Both the position numbers and the translations under genes were made by a program. 64,000 bases of DNA from Vibrio parahaemolyticus (GTDB lineage: Bacteria; Pseudomonadota; Gammaproteobacteria; Enterobacterales; Vibrionaceae). A model generated the notes under the pieces. It did not search any database and was not told the DNA's origin. It saw nothing but the letters and a program-made list of their open reading frames with translations. Shown one piece after another: positions 30,000 to 39,466 of this stretch. Each line of letters starts with the position of its first letter. Positions within the stretch are counted from its first letter, which is position 1. Location: assembly GCF_900460535.1 (NCBI RefSeq), contig NZ_UHIL01000001.1, forward strand, positions 1,364,001 through 1,428,000, written 5' to 3'.

Positions 30000-31214
30000 T
30001 TAAAACTCAAACATAAAGTAATAGCCATAGCCCACAATGAACGCAGGGATAGAAGAATAGACCGTTGCCATCAATGCCGCTTTGGGAGCCATGGCAATCG
30101 CGGGGAACAGTGCATCACCATCGTTAGAAATCGCATTTGCAATCTGCGCGGATAATGGTGCGGCACCAGTAATGTACAAACTGGTGACGAGAATCTGTGG
30201 GCCGCAGCCTGGTAGCATACCGATGGCTAAGCCAGCCAATGGCATCCAGATGCCCCAATTTGAAAAGGTAGCAGCCAAATCAACGCCTGAAAAATAGGTC
30301 GTTAATTCAAACGCAAGAAACGCCACGATAACCCACGCGCTGACAAAGTTGGTGTCTTGAGCTGCTTTTTGAATCGGGTGTGAATCAACGATTTTTTCAT
30401 CTTCTGACACCGTCGATTGATAATCTCCCAACTCTTTTGTCATTGCCCACAACGACATGGAGACCACCGCAAATATCGCTCCTAACCATTCAATGCTACT
30501 TGGACTCAAATTCAGTAGCTGATTGATATCCACTTGGAATGAGGTCATTACGGCCACCATGCTCGCAGGGATTATCAACCACTTCCAGAATGCGCCTTGA
30601 AGATTAATCGCACGTTGCTCTAAAGGCGTGTATCGCTCGCTTTGATGCTGACAACAATGGTGGTGGGCGCTCGCTTGCTTTGGCTCGGGGCGTAGAAAGT
30701 CATCAGGATGAAATGCGTTGACGATCAAACCCGAAACCGTACCTACCACAATGCCAAGTGCGACGACGCCAACGCCGACGGACGGTTTTGCCGCGAGTAA
30801 TAAGAATGCCGCATCGCCCATGGTTGATGTCAGTACGGCTACGATTGCGCCAAATCCTACTCGTCCACTAATAAATTGAGTCGTAACAACAATAGCGCCG
30901 CCACAGCCCGGAAGCGCACCGAGTAGGGCTGCAAAAAACACCTGATGATGACGAGAGCGATGATAGAGCTGAGTGATGCGATTCGTCTTCGACATAAAGT
31001 TGGAGAGGTAATGATAAATCGCCAAGGTTGCTGCGACATAACAAGATACTGCCCAGAAAGAATCGGAAAGCGTGGTCACTGTGATCTCTCGGGTGTTCTC
31101 ATTCGCTAATAAGACAAGCATGATAATGGGGATAAGCAGTCGCTTATAAGCTAACTGGAACTGAGTTGGCTGAAATAGCTGCTGTGCGGAGTGCAAAAAT
31201 CGGGTCGCGTTCAT
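30000..31214 (-). CDS. mneA: Putative manganese exporter (MneA-like, 10-TM)
   Basis: The 404-residue membrane protein is internally duplicated: GALPGCGGAIVVTTQFISG near residue 95 and GMLPGCGPQILVTSLYITG near residue 335, each followed by a small-residue helix with an acidic position (MGDAAFLLLA and NDGDALFPAIA). The two halves are joined by a loop rich in His and Cys (HHHCCQHQ), a likely metal-binding region. This is the 10-TM heavy-metal exporter family (PF11449), to which the V. cholerae manganese exporter MneA belongs. It is divergent from a Mn-dependent pyrophosphatase, and a Fur-like operator lies just upstream. The assignment to Mn rests on resemblance from memory and on context. Confidence 0.8.
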   Translation of the reverse strand: MNATRFLHSAQQLFQPTQFQLAYKRLLIPIIMLVLLANENTREITVTTLSDSFWAVSCYVAATLAIYHYLSNFMSKTNRITQLYHRSRHHQVFFAALLGALPGCGGAIVVTTQFISGRVGFGAIVAVLTSTMGDAAFLLLAAKPSVGVGVVALGIVVGTVSGLIVNAFHPDDFLRPEPKQASAHHHCCQHQSERYTPLEQRAINLQGAFWKWLIIPASMVAVMTSFQVDINQLLNLSPSSIEWLGAIFAVVSMSLWAMTKELGDYQSTVSEDEKIVDSHPIQKAAQDTNFVSAWVIVAFLAFELTTYFSGVDLAATFSNWGIWMPLAGLAIGMLPGCGPQILVTSLYITGAAPLSAQIANAISNDGDALFPAIAMAPKAALMATVYSSIPAFIVGYGYYFMFEF

Positions 31215-31233
31215 CGTTAACTCAAATGCAAAT

Positions 31234-31252
31234 GGTAATAATTATCATTATA
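31234..31252 (-). promoter_or_regulatory. Fur-like operator upstream of mneA
   Basis: On the minus strand TATAATGATAATTATTACC matches the 19-bp Fur consensus at 16 positions. It lies 20 bases before the mneA start, a position suited to direct control. Its closeness to a predicted Mn exporter suggests that Fur, or a Mn-responsive Fur homologue, links iron and manganese status. Confidence 0.65.
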
Positions 31253-31345
31253 TGTAAATGAGATTTATTCGCAATAGGGTTGTGAACTTTTCTTCGTGTC
31301 AAACTCCCTCAAATCAGGTAAAGTATCGGCCTTTGTGAGCAAACA

Positions 31346-31379
31346 GCTTCCACGGCACACCGTGCCATTGTTCGGAAGC
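31346..31379 (+). promoter_or_regulatory. Structured leader before ppaC
   Basis: GCTTCC (31346-31351) pairs with GGAAGC (31374-31379), enclosing an inner hairpin GGCAC-ACC-GTGCC. The element ends 30 bases before the ppaC start and has no T tract. It could be a small regulatory leader; it does not look like the yybP-ykoY manganese riboswitch. Confidence 0.35.
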
Positions 31380-31408
31380 GTATCAAATTGACTTGGATAG
31401 GAAGAAAC

Positions 31409-32314
31409 ATGATTCTAGTTGTAGGTCATAAGAACCCAGACAGTGACAGTATTTGTAGTGCACTAGTTGCAACAGAACTTCTAAAGGCGCGTGGCGTTGA
31501 AGCAATGCCAATTCGTCAGGGCGAAATCAACCGTGAAACTCAGCACATTCTTGAAGTAGCTGGCGCAGAAGTTCCAGAACTTCGCACTTCAGTAGCGGGT
31601 GAAACCGTTTGGCTAGTAGACTACTCAGATCTAGCGCAAGCACCAGACGACATCGCTGAAGCTGAAATCGCGGGTATCGTTGACCACCACCGTCTAGGTG
31701 ACGTGATGACAGTGAACCCAATGGAAGCATGGATCTGGCCTGTTGGCTGTACTAACACAGTACTATTCAACATGTTCAAGATTGAAGGTCACGAGATCAA
31801 GCCTCAAATCGCTAAGCTAATGATGTCAGCAATCCTATCTGACACAGTAGGCTTCGCTTCTCCAACTTGTACACAAAAAGACAAAGATGCTGTTGCTGAG
31901 CTAGCTGCAATCGCTGACGTACAAGATGTGGATGCATTCACGAAAGATCTTCTAATTGCTAAGACAAACATCGAAGGTCTATCTGCGGCTCAACTCGTTG
32001 AAAAAGACCTTAAAGGTTACCCATTCAACGGTCGTGACGTAGTGGTTGGTCAGGTTGAACTTGCAACTCTTGAGCAAGTTGACGGTATGATCGAAGCACT
32101 AGAAGCGGACCTAGAATCTCGTTGTGAGAAAGATAACCTAGCGTTCGCTGCTGTTATGCTAACAGACATCACAACTGCTCAAACTCGTCTTCTATACAAA
32201 GGTGAGTGGGCTGAGAAACTTGTTAAGCACGAGAAAGACGGCATGCTAATGATGGAAAATACACTAAGCCGTAAGAAGCAAGGTTGGCCTTGGCTTCAAA
32301 CTGAGCTAGCGTAA
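31409..32314 (+). CDS. ppaC: Manganese-dependent inorganic pyrophosphatase (family II)
   Basis: PpaC hydrolyses pyrophosphate with Mn2+ (or Co2+) and drives biosynthetic reactions. The 301-residue protein has the DHH-family metal motifs GHKNPDSDS, VDYSD and VDHHRLGD, and the C-terminal DHHA2 signature SRKKQ (LSRKKQGWPWL). The start at 31409 (MILVVGHKNPD) has AGGAAG six bases upstream; an upstream start at 31388 would add residues foreign to the family. It is transcribed away from mneA. Confidence 0.96.
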   Translation: MILVVGHKNPDSDSICSALVATELLKARGVEAMPIRQGEINRETQHILEVAGAEVPELRTSVAGETVWLVDYSDLAQAPDDIAEAEIAGIVDHHRLGDVMTVNPMEAWIWPVGCTNTVLFNMFKIEGHEIKPQIAKLMMSAILSDTVGFASPTCTQKDKDAVAELAAIADVQDVDAFTKDLLIAKTNIEGLSAAQLVEKDLKGYPFNGRDVVVGQVELATLEQVDGMIEALEADLESRCEKDNLAFAAVMLTDITTAQTRLLYKGEWAEKLVKHEKDGMLMMENTLSRKKQGWPWLQTELA

Positions 32315-32339
32315 TTTCATTATTACCAGCATATACTGT

Positions 32340-32367
32340 AAATGCCCGCTTAGCTGCGGGCATTTTT
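32340..32367 (+). terminator. ppaC terminator
   Basis: AAATGCCCGC pairs with GCGGGCATTT around TTAGCT, followed by three more T residues. Confidence 0.9.
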
Positions 32368-32389
32368 CTATGGGAAACAGGAGACTGAT

Positions 32390-32779
32390 ATGTCTGAGCA
32401 ACTCACCCAAGAACAAATCGATACGATTAATCGCTACAACGAAGAGCAGCGCCTAAAGTATTGTGTCAAAGAGATTGTCGCGAATCGTAAAGTTTGGATT
32501 CTTAAAGACGAGCACGGCTGTGTCATGTTAAACACAGAAGACGATGATTGCGTTCCTGTGTGGCCAAATGAAGAATTTGCCAAGCAGTGGGCAACGGGTG
32601 ACTGGGAAGAGTGTGAACCAGAAGCGATCTCTCTTAACAAATGGCATAGCCGTTGGACTACTGGCCTAGAAGATGATGAGCTATCGGTTGTTGTATTCCC
32701 GAATCAAAACGAAGAAGGCGTGGTGTTGTTTCCTGACGAGTTTGATTTCGAACTGCGTAAACAAGCAAGCCGTCGTTAA
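32390..32779 (+). CDS. DUF2750-domain protein
   Basis: The 129-residue acidic protein has the DUF2750 pattern: a central VWILKDEHGCVML strand pair, then VPVWPNEEFAKQWA, then a C-terminal VVFPNQNEEGVVLFPDEFDFEL. It is soluble and without a signal peptide. The ATG at 32390 has CAGGAG eight bases upstream. It is set off from ppaC by a terminator, so it may be transcribed independently or by read-through. No function is known for the family. Confidence 0.82.
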   Translation: MSEQLTQEQIDTINRYNEEQRLKYCVKEIVANRKVWILKDEHGCVMLNTEDDDCVPVWPNEEFAKQWATGDWEECEPEAISLNKWHSRWTTGLEDDELSVVVFPNQNEEGVVLFPDEFDFELRKQASRR

Positions 32780-32806
32780 TCTGACTTTACTCGCTTCACC
32801 CAATAG

Positions 32807-32835
32807 AAAAAGCCTGCATGAAAGCAGGCTTTTTG
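32807..32835. terminator. Bidirectional terminator between the DUF2750 gene and sapF
   Basis: AAAAAGCCTGC pairs with GCAGGCTTTTT around ATGAAA; A-run and T-run are symmetric and the flanking genes converge. Confidence 0.93.
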
Positions 32836-32854
32836 TTTATCGTGAGCCATCTGT

Positions 32855-33637
32855 TTAGTGGCTTGGCGCTTTGTAGAAATGGCTTTCTACCAAGCGCTGG
32901 GTAATCGCATGTTCTGGATTAGTAAGGACTTGGTTTGTCTCTCCAAACTCAACCACTTCGCCTTCGTGCATTACCATCACTTTGTCGGTGATGTGTTTTA
33001 CGATACCGATATGCTGAGACACGTACACAAACGACAAGCCCATCTCTTCTTGCAGCTCCAAGAACAGGTTGATGATCTGCGAGCGCATCGCCATATCCAA
33101 ACCGTTTAGCGCTTCATCCGCCACAATGATTGATGGCTGAAGGATGAGTGCACGAGCCAAACACACACGCTGTTTTTGACCAGCAGCAAGCATTTGAGGA
33201 TAGAAGTAGGCGTGCTCCGGCAGAAGCCCTACGCGAAGCAACGTCTCTTTCACACGTTTCATTCGTGCATCTGGCGGCATGTTGGTGTTTCGTTTCAACG
33301 GACCTTCCAAGATTCGTCCAATTTGAATACGAGGATTCAATGACGTGTTTGGGTCTTGGAAAATCATGCGAATCAACTTACATCGCGTTGCGTAATCTTT
33401 GTGTTCTAAACGCTCACCATTGACTCGGATCTCACCTGAACTAGGTTCAACAACGCCTGCGAGCATGCGTGCAAGTGTTGATTTACCGGAGCCATTCTGG
33501 CCAATAAAGCCAATAGTTTGTCCCGGCTCTAGCGTAAAGCTCACGGGCTTAACTGCTTCATTAACTTGACGTCTGAACAGTCGAGAACGCGTGACAAACT
33601 GCTTCGATAAGTTATCGACTTCGAGTAACGCACTCAT
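32855..33637 (-). CDS. sapF: Peptide/polyamine ABC transporter ATPase SapF
   Basis: SapF is one of two ATPases of the SapABCDF system, first linked to resistance to antimicrobial peptides; SapBCDF is also implicated in putrescine export in E. coli. The 260-residue protein has Walker [10 protein letters not shown], an unusual signature loop AAGQKQR in place of LSGGQ, Walker [10 protein letters not shown] and switch histidine VYVSQHIG. The same kind of departure at the signature is found in other SapF proteins. It overlaps the sapD stop by four bases and is the last gene of the operon. Confidence 0.92.
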   Translation of the reverse strand: MSALLEVDNLSKQFVTRSRLFRRQVNEAVKPVSFTLEPGQTIGFIGQNGSGKSTLARMLAGVVEPSSGEIRVNGERLEHKDYATRCKLIRMIFQDPNTSLNPRIQIGRILEGPLKRNTNMPPDARMKRVKETLLRVGLLPEHAYFYPQMLAAGQKQRVCLARALILQPSIIVADEALNGLDMAMRSQIINLFLELQEEMGLSFVYVSQHIGIVKHITDKVMVMHEGEVVEFGETNQVLTNPEHAITQRLVESHFYKAPSH

Positions 33638-34629
33638 GACTTCTTCTCCGTGTTCAATGGAAAGTGACAGTTAAACTTATGGTTTTTAATGCGTCGCGTG
33701 TGTGGAATTTCAACACACTGTTTTTGCGCGTACGGACAACGCGGCCCTAATCGACAACCAATTGGCAGATGCTGCAAAGGAGGGATAGACCCAGGTAGCG
33801 ATTGCAGTTTCTGCTTGTGCGGTACCCAATCATTAAAATCTGGCATCGCTTTTAGCAGCGCGTCAGTGTAAGGGTGTTTAGGTGCTTCGATGATTTTGTC
33901 GGTGTCGGCAGATTCAACCGACTGACCACAGTACATGACGGTAATTCGGCTTGCCCATTGCGTGATGGTAGCCAAGTCGTGACCGATCAGCAAAATCGTG
34001 GTGTTGTTGAGCTGGTTCATTCGGCTCAACAAACGCAGAATCTGCGATTGAGTGATGGGGTCCAAGTCGTTAGTTGGTTCATCGGCAATCAACAATTTAG
34101 GTTTGGTTGCGATGGCCATGGCGATCATGACTTTTTGACATTCACCATCTGTTAGCTCGTACGGGTAGCTGCCCATCAAGCGTTTGTGATCTTTGATACC
34201 AACTTTGTGCAGTAGCGCAATGGCCTGTTTTTTACGCCATTTGAATCGCTCCCACCACTTGCCTTCAAAGGCGCGAGAGGGGATAGACTCAATTAATTGA
34301 CGTCCTACTTCTTCGGAAGGGTCCAAACAGGTTGAGGGTTCTTGGAAGATCATCGCGATATCGCGGGCAATGACGCGTCGACGCTCTTTCGGCGTAAGCT
34401 GTAAAAGGTCGATGTTGCCCAAGCGCATTCGGTCTGCGGTGATTCGCCAGTTGTCCTTACAAACCCCCACGATCGCTTTCGCAACTAAGCTTTTACCTGA
34501 GCCAGACTCGCCCACCAAGCCTCGGATTTCACCTTCGTTGAGCGTTAGGCTCATTCGGTCGACGGCTTTCACCATCCCTTGTGGTGTTTCGATCTCGATA
34601 GTCAGATGTCGAATATCTAATAACGGCAT
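33634..34629 (-). CDS. sapD: Peptide/polyamine ABC transporter ATPase SapD
   Basis: The 331-residue ATPase has Walker [10 protein letters not shown], signature LTDGECQK (degenerate compared with LSGGQ), Walker [13 protein letters not shown] and switch LIGHDLATI. The C-terminal oligopeptide-type extension carries the [14 protein letters not shown] cysteine cluster. With SapF it powers the SapBC channel, and in E. coli SapD also supports Trk potassium uptake. Start and stop codons overlap those of its neighbours (1 base with sapC, 4 with sapF). Confidence 0.92.
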   Translation of the reverse strand: MPLLDIRHLTIEIETPQGMVKAVDRMSLTLNEGEIRGLVGESGSGKSLVAKAIVGVCKDNWRITADRMRLGNIDLLQLTPKERRRVIARDIAMIFQEPSTCLDPSEEVGRQLIESIPSRAFEGKWWERFKWRKKQAIALLHKVGIKDHKRLMGSYPYELTDGECQKVMIAMAIATKPKLLIADEPTNDLDPITQSQILRLLSRMNQLNNTTILLIGHDLATITQWASRITVMYCGQSVESADTDKIIEAPKHPYTDALLKAMPDFNDWVPHKQKLQSLPGSIPPLQHLPIGCRLGPRCPYAQKQCVEIPHTRRIKNHKFNCHFPLNTEKKS

Positions 34630-35516
34630 TATTCGATCCCCGCATTCAGCGCTTGGCGTACACCTTCACCTACTAAGTTTAAGATAATTACGGTGAACAT
34701 GATGGTCAGACCCGGAAGCGTCACGGTCCATGGTGCGATGTAAATCAGCTCGACGGAATCACCCAAAATGGCACCCCATTCGGTACTCGGTGCTTGAGCA
34801 CCCAAGCCAAGAAAACCAAGAGCTGTGATATCCAAAATGGCCGCCGACAGAGCGAGAGTAATCTCTGCTGCAATGACGGTTAAAATGTTTGGAAGAATCG
34901 AGCTCCACAGTAAGTAGAAGTCATTTGCGCCATCTAGGCGGGCTGCCATGATGTAATCTTTTTCTACCTCAGTATGCACGGCAATATACACCGAGCGAAT
35001 AAAACGTGGGATCAGGGCTAAACAAATCGCCAGCAAGATATTAAATTCACCAAAGCCAAGGAATGCCACAAAAATGATCGCGAGCAATAGCGATGGAATC
35101 GACATAACGGTGTCGAGAAGGTGGTTCAAAGTACTGGAAAGCAGACCTTTCGTCATCCCCGCCAGCACTCCGATAAAGCAACCTACGATGGTCGCAATCG
35201 CAGTAATGCCAACTGCTGCACCAAAAGTCAGTTGAGAGCCCATGATCAAGCGCGACAGAATATCACGACCTAAGTCATCGGTTCCTAAAAAGTAATCGAC
35301 GGTGCCCGCTGGTGCCCATGAAGGGGGAACGAGTAACTCACCAGATTGTGCTTGTGGATCAAACGGGACAAGCCACGGAGCTAAAATAGTGATCAATACA
35401 ATCAAGCCTAAACACCACAAGCCAAACATCGCTAACCCGTTAGCGCGGTAACTACGCCAAAATCGCTCGAACTGAGTTGGAATGCGTTCTTCCTGATAAA
35501 CGTTATTTGTTAGCAT
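34629..35516 (-). CDS. sapC: ABC transporter permease SapC
   Basis: The 295-residue inner-membrane protein is a DppC-type permease with an N-terminal cytoplasmic stretch ([19 protein letters not shown]), about six membrane helices and the EAA-type ATPase contact loop near [20 protein letters not shown]. The segment [20 protein letters not shown] is typical of dipeptide-type C permeases. The 14-base overlap with sapB indicates coupled translation. Confidence 0.92.
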   Translation of the reverse strand: MLTNNVYQEERIPTQFERFWRSYRANGLAMFGLWCLGLIVLITILAPWLVPFDPQAQSGELLVPPSWAPAGTVDYFLGTDDLGRDILSRLIMGSQLTFGAAVGITAIATIVGCFIGVLAGMTKGLLSSTLNHLLDTVMSIPSLLLAIIFVAFLGFGEFNILLAICLALIPRFIRSVYIAVHTEVEKDYIMAARLDGANDFYLLWSSILPNILTVIAAEITLALSAAILDITALGFLGLGAQAPSTEWGAILGDSVELIYIAPWTVTLPGLTIMFTVIILNLVGEGVRQALNAGIE

Positions 35517-36465
35517 ACCATTCCTTTCTCACCAGAGGGTTGATCATGGCGCCAATCAAGTCCGAAAGGATATTGGCAGTTAAAACGAGTGTCGCAAGCA
35601 CCATTACTCCTGCTTGGATTGAGGCGTAATCTTGATTGGCAAGCGCATCCAGCAACCAGCGACCAATGCCCGGCCAGTTAAAGATCGACTCGGTGATGAT
35701 CGCTAAAGTGATCATGCTAGATAGCTGAACCCCAACTTTTGGAATGATGGGCGGAATGGCGTTACGCATTACGTGCTGAGTGACGATCTCACGATTCGAT
35801 AAACCTTTGATTCGGGCTGCGCGAATGTAGTTTTGGCTCATAACTTCTGCAACAGATGCACGCATCAAACCAACAACTTGAGTCGTAGGTGCTAACGCCA
35901 GAACCAAACACGGCAGAACCATATGCTCAATGACACTTTGCAGTGCATGAGCTCGGTATTCACCTTTCGCCATAAAGGCGTCAATAATGGCAAACCCAGT
36001 CACATGGTCGATTTCGTACAGCAAGTCATAGCGTCCAGCAACAGGGAAGATATGGTATTCCAACGAGAAGACCATGATCAGCAGTAGTGCCACCCAGAAA
36101 ATCGGAGCAGAGTAACCCGACATCGAAAGAAACGAGATACCAGTGTCTAGCCACTTACCTTGCTTCATCCCTGCAATCGTACCAAGTGGGATACCGATTA
36201 AGAGCGAAACCAGAAAGGCGAAAAAGCACAATTCTAATGTGGCAGGAAAAACAACGGCGAGTTCGTCGTAAATCGCATTGCCGTTTTTGCTTAAACCAAA
36301 ATCGAGCTGAGAAAGGTTAATTAAGTAGCTTTGCCAGCCAGACCAGAACTCAACATTTGCCCAATGTGAAAGCGGGTCAAGGCGCAGCAGAGAAAAGCCC
36401 ACCAAAGTGAGAATCATCAAAGTGATGAAAAAGAGGTTAAATCGTCGAACGGTGTACCAAAACAT
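35503..36465 (-). CDS. sapB: ABC transporter permease SapB
   Basis: The 320-residue permease is of the DppB type, beginning MFWYTVRRFNLFFITLMILT, with about six membrane helices. The EAA loop is AARIKGLSNREIVTQHVMRN, and the C-terminal ITESIFNWPGIGRWLLDAL is characteristic. It pairs with SapC to form the membrane channel. The start overlaps the sapA stop by one base. Confidence 0.92.
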   Translation of the reverse strand: MFWYTVRRFNLFFITLMILTLVGFSLLRLDPLSHWANVEFWSGWQSYLINLSQLDFGLSKNGNAIYDELAVVFPATLELCFFAFLVSLLIGIPLGTIAGMKQGKWLDTGISFLSMSGYSAPIFWVALLLIMVFSLEYHIFPVAGRYDLLYEIDHVTGFAIIDAFMAKGEYRAHALQSVIEHMVLPCLVLALAPTTQVVGLMRASVAEVMSQNYIRAARIKGLSNREIVTQHVMRNAIPPIIPKVGVQLSSMITLAIITESIFNWPGIGRWLLDALANQDYASIQAGVMVLATLVLTANILSDLIGAMINPLVRKEWYANK

Positions 36466-38084
36466 CAGTGGATTCTCTCAACTCTATCAAACGGTTGGGC
36501 ATTGAAAGGGCTCGATTTGAAGCCAGTTAATGACTTGTCGTGCACACGGAATTGAACCCCATGTGCCAACGGAATAACTGGAAACTCTTCATTCAAAATA
36601 TTTTGTGCCTGACGATACAGGTTTAGGCGGTAACGTTGCTCTTGCGTCTCTAGCGCGAGATCCAGCAAAAAGTCGAAATCATCGTTACACCACATCGAAA
36701 CGTTAAGGCCCACTCGGTCTGATTCGCACGATAGTAAAGGACGGAAGAAGTTATCCGGATCGCCAGTATCGCCAATCCAGCCAGTAAGGAGCAAGTCGAT
36801 ATCGTTGATGTTTTCAAGATCCACTCGCTCGAAACGGTCGTCGGTGAGCAGAGTCAGCTTGATGCCGATATCGGCGAAGTTCGCCTGAATGAGCTCAGCA
36901 GTTTTGCGTGGACTTGGGTTGAATGCTCTTGGCTCTAGCGGCACCCACATCGACAGTTTTAGACCATCTTCGTATCCCGCTTCACGAAGTAGAGCGAGAG
37001 CGTAATTTCGGTCATAACGAATTTTCGCACTGTCTTTTTGATACGCCCAAGAGTTCGGCGGCAGCAATGTATAAGCTAGGGTTCCTGTACCGTAATAAAC
37101 CGAATCCAAGATATTTTGACGATTGATCGCAAGGTTCAAAGCTTGGCGGACTCTTGGGTCGCGAAGTGCTGGAGTCTCGGTATTAATCGCAATAAAGGAA
37201 ACGTTATTTGCTGGTGTTGCCGTCAATTCAAGGTTTTCATCTTCTTGAATGATTGGGATCTGGCTAGAGATAGGTGAAGACAAAACATCGCATTCATTGC
37301 GCAGCAACTTAGCTAACGTGCCAGTACCACGGTGTGAAATGTCGAACACTACCTGTTCCATTTTCGCTGGCGAGTTCCAGTAGTTCGGGTGACGTTCCAA
37401 GCGAATCAAATCGTTTACTTGATACTCTTTGAGCTGGTAAGGCCCTGAACCAATAGGGAGTTGGTCGATTTGCTCTTTGTTGTCTTTTGCCGCCAATTGT
37501 TGACCGTATTCTGCTGACAGTATTACCGCATGGCTGGTGGCGATGTTTGCCAAGAATGAAAAGTTTGGTTGCGCGAGTTTAAACGTCACTGTGTAATCAT
37601 CGACAGCAATCACATCTTGCAATAGATTTTGAAAATCTAAACCAGCAAACCATGGATAAAAACCACCACCAACTTGATGAAAAGGATGGTCTACATCAAT
37701 GACTCGCTTAAAGCTGAATACCACGTCTTTTGAATTTAACGGGCGAGTCGGAGAGAACCACGGTGTCGTTTGGAACTGAACGCCATGTTTGAGCTTGAAT
37801 GTGTACTCAGTACCTTCCTTGTTCACAGACCAACTTTCCGCAATGCTTGCAATAGGTTGGTGTGTTTTAGGATCAAGCGTGAGTAAGGTGTCGTACAACT
37901 GAGGGCTTAACGCCTCGGCTGTAATACCACTGTCTATAAGCTGAGGGTTAAATGTTGTTGGTTTACCTTGCCCACAAAACACAAAACCTGCTTGGCGAAT
38001 ATCGTTGTGATCGATTTCTTCACCACAAGCAGTCAGTAAGCTAATACCAATAAGGCTCAGCGATAATCTTATAAAAGCATTCAT
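36465..38084 (-). CDS. sapA: Sap transporter substrate-binding protein SapA
   Basis: The 539-residue protein belongs to the oligopeptide-binding (SBP_bac_5) family. The N terminus MNAFIRLSLSLIGISLLTACG is a lipoprotein signal with lipobox LTAC, so it should be anchored to the membrane; the E. coli homologue is usually described as a free periplasmic protein. Family stretches include LSPQLYDTLLTLDPKT, the AESWSVNKEGTEYTFKLKHG region and the DPRVRQALNLAINRQNI segment. It heads sapABCDF, and its stop overlaps the sapB start. The region before it, up to pspF, is 226 bases. Confidence 0.92.
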   Translation of the reverse strand: MNAFIRLSLSLIGISLLTACGEEIDHNDIRQAGFVFCGQGKPTTFNPQLIDSGITAEALSPQLYDTLLTLDPKTHQPIASIAESWSVNKEGTEYTFKLKHGVQFQTTPWFSPTRPLNSKDVVFSFKRVIDVDHPFHQVGGGFYPWFAGLDFQNLLQDVIAVDDYTVTFKLAQPNFSFLANIATSHAVILSAEYGQQLAAKDNKEQIDQLPIGSGPYQLKEYQVNDLIRLERHPNYWNSPAKMEQVVFDISHRGTGTLAKLLRNECDVLSSPISSQIPIIQEDENLELTATPANNVSFIAINTETPALRDPRVRQALNLAINRQNILDSVYYGTGTLAYTLLPPNSWAYQKDSAKIRYDRNYALALLREAGYEDGLKLSMWVPLEPRAFNPSPRKTAELIQANFADIGIKLTLLTDDRFERVDLENINDIDLLLTGWIGDTGDPDNFFRPLLSCESDRVGLNVSMWCNDDFDFLLDLALETQEQRYRLNLYRQAQNILNEEFPVIPLAHGVQFRVHDKSLTGFKSSPFNAQPFDRVERIH

Positions 38085-38310
38085 AATATGAAATGTTCAT
38101 TGGATTTTGCTTGTTTCATTTGATCTTACTCGTCCGGAGCTCACAAGCGAAAATGATCTCGCTAATTTAACACCTTTGTGAACTCGCTCCAAACACAAAA
38201 TCTTTTGCTGGTAGGGTGTTAGATCAAAATACGATGTCTATTTAACACTGTAGCCCGAATTTTGCAGACATGAGTTGCGTTATCTATGGCTAGTAGTGTT
38301 TTTGGTTTTG

Positions 38311-39321
38311 TTAACTTTGTCCGACTAAACCGTACTTTCTGACCATACCTCGTAGCTGGTGATAGCTTAATCCCAACAATTCGGCTGCTTGTCGTTGGTT
38401 GAATTTTGCTTCTTCCAAGGCACGATTGAGAAGATTGATATCTTGCTCCTCTTGCCACTGTTTGTAATCGAGAGGAAAGTGGATCGAAGTCGTTTGAGAC
38501 GAGGCTTCTTCTTGAGGATCTTCGTTTGCCGCAGTATGACCAAGCGCATTGTTCCAACCAGTGGCAAAAGGGTTAAAAATCAGCTCATCAATCGGTTCTG
38601 CATTTAGTCCGTGTTGATAGATAGCGCGCTCAATTACGTTTTTTAGCTCACGCACATTACCTGGCCACGAGTAATCGAGCAGGGCTTGTTGCGCTTGATG
38701 AGTGAAACCAACGAAGTATTCGAGTTGCAACTCTCGACACATTTTCATTGCGTAATGTTCGGCAAGCGACAGGATATCTTCTTTGCGTTCTCGCAATGGT
38801 GGCAACATGATAACGTCAAAGGCTAGACGATCGAGTAAGTCGGCACGGAAATCACCTTGCTCAGCCAGTCGTGGCAAATCTGCATTGGTAGCACACACTA
38901 AGCGCACATCCGCGTTAAGAGCGGTATGACCACCGACGCGTTCGTATTCACCGTATTCAATCACTCGCAGCAGCTTCTCTTGCACAAGTAACGGCGCAGT
39001 TGCCAACTCATCCAAGAACAAGGTGCCACCTTCCGCTCGTTCAAAACGGCCTTTGTGCTTGCCTTTTGAACCAGTGAACGAGCCGGATTCATGGCCGAAC
39101 AACTCGGAGTCAATCAAACCTTCGCTTAAGGTCGCACAGTTGAGAGAAAGAAGTGGCTTATCCCAACGTTTTGATAAGTAATGCAAACGTTGAGCGATCA
39201 GTTCTTTACCGGTACCTCGCTCACCAATAATGAGGACGGGACGTTCAATTGGGGCGAGTTGTGATACTTTATCCAATACAGCGAGAAAAGCGGGAGATTC
39301 ACCAATAAGGTTTTGCTTCAT
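38311..39321 (-). CDS. pspF: Phage shock protein operon activator PspF
   Basis: PspF is the sigma-54 activator of pspABC. The 336-residue protein lacks an N-terminal regulatory domain and is held inactive by PspA. Walker A is GERGTGKE, and EGGTLFLDELATAPLLVQEK and FRADLLDRLAFDV match E. coli closely. The sigma-54 contact loop is GSFTGS (residues 80-85) instead of GAFTGA, with both alanines replaced by serine. The C-terminal helix-turn-helix is NQRQAAELLGLSYHQLRGMV. It is divergent from pspA and upstream of sapA on the same strand, as in enterobacteria. Confidence 0.95.
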   Translation of the reverse strand: MKQNLIGESPAFLAVLDKVSQLAPIERPVLIIGERGTGKELIAQRLHYLSKRWDKPLLSLNCATLSEGLIDSELFGHESGSFTGSKGKHKGRFERAEGGTLFLDELATAPLLVQEKLLRVIEYGEYERVGGHTALNADVRLVCATNADLPRLAEQGDFRADLLDRLAFDVIMLPPLRERKEDILSLAEHYAMKMCRELQLEYFVGFTHQAQQALLDYSWPGNVRELKNVIERAIYQHGLNAEPIDELIFNPFATGWNNALGHTAANEDPQEEASSQTTSIHFPLDYKQWQEEQDINLLNRALEEAKFNQRQAAELLGLSYHQLRGMVRKYGLVGQS

Positions 39322-39365
39322 AAAATCCTTCTTATTTTTGCTACCTAGCCTAATTTAAGCGCAGA

Positions 39366-39384
39366 GTTGGTGAATTTTACCAAC
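39366..39384. promoter_or_regulatory. Candidate PspF enhancer site
   Basis: GTTGGTGAATTTTACCAAC is a 19-bp dyad matching at eight of nine pairs. A further half site TGTTGGTGAA follows at 39385-39394. It lies about 82-100 bases upstream of the -24 element and overlaps the pspF upstream region, as expected for PspF sites that also mediate autogenous repression. Confidence 0.55.
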
Positions 39385-39466
39385 TGTTGGTGAAAAACAT
39401 CATAGCATAACGGTGTATAACAACAAGATTACTGATAACCTGTTGATTTTTATAGATTATAAAAGT

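Noticed and set aside
31320..31408. yybP-ykoY manganese riboswitch before ppaC
   Set aside because: The nested hairpin lacks the conserved loops of that riboswitch class; it is reported only as a structured leader.
38085..38310. Regulatory site between pspF and sapA
   Set aside because: No -24/-12 element or clear operator was recognised in the 226 bases.
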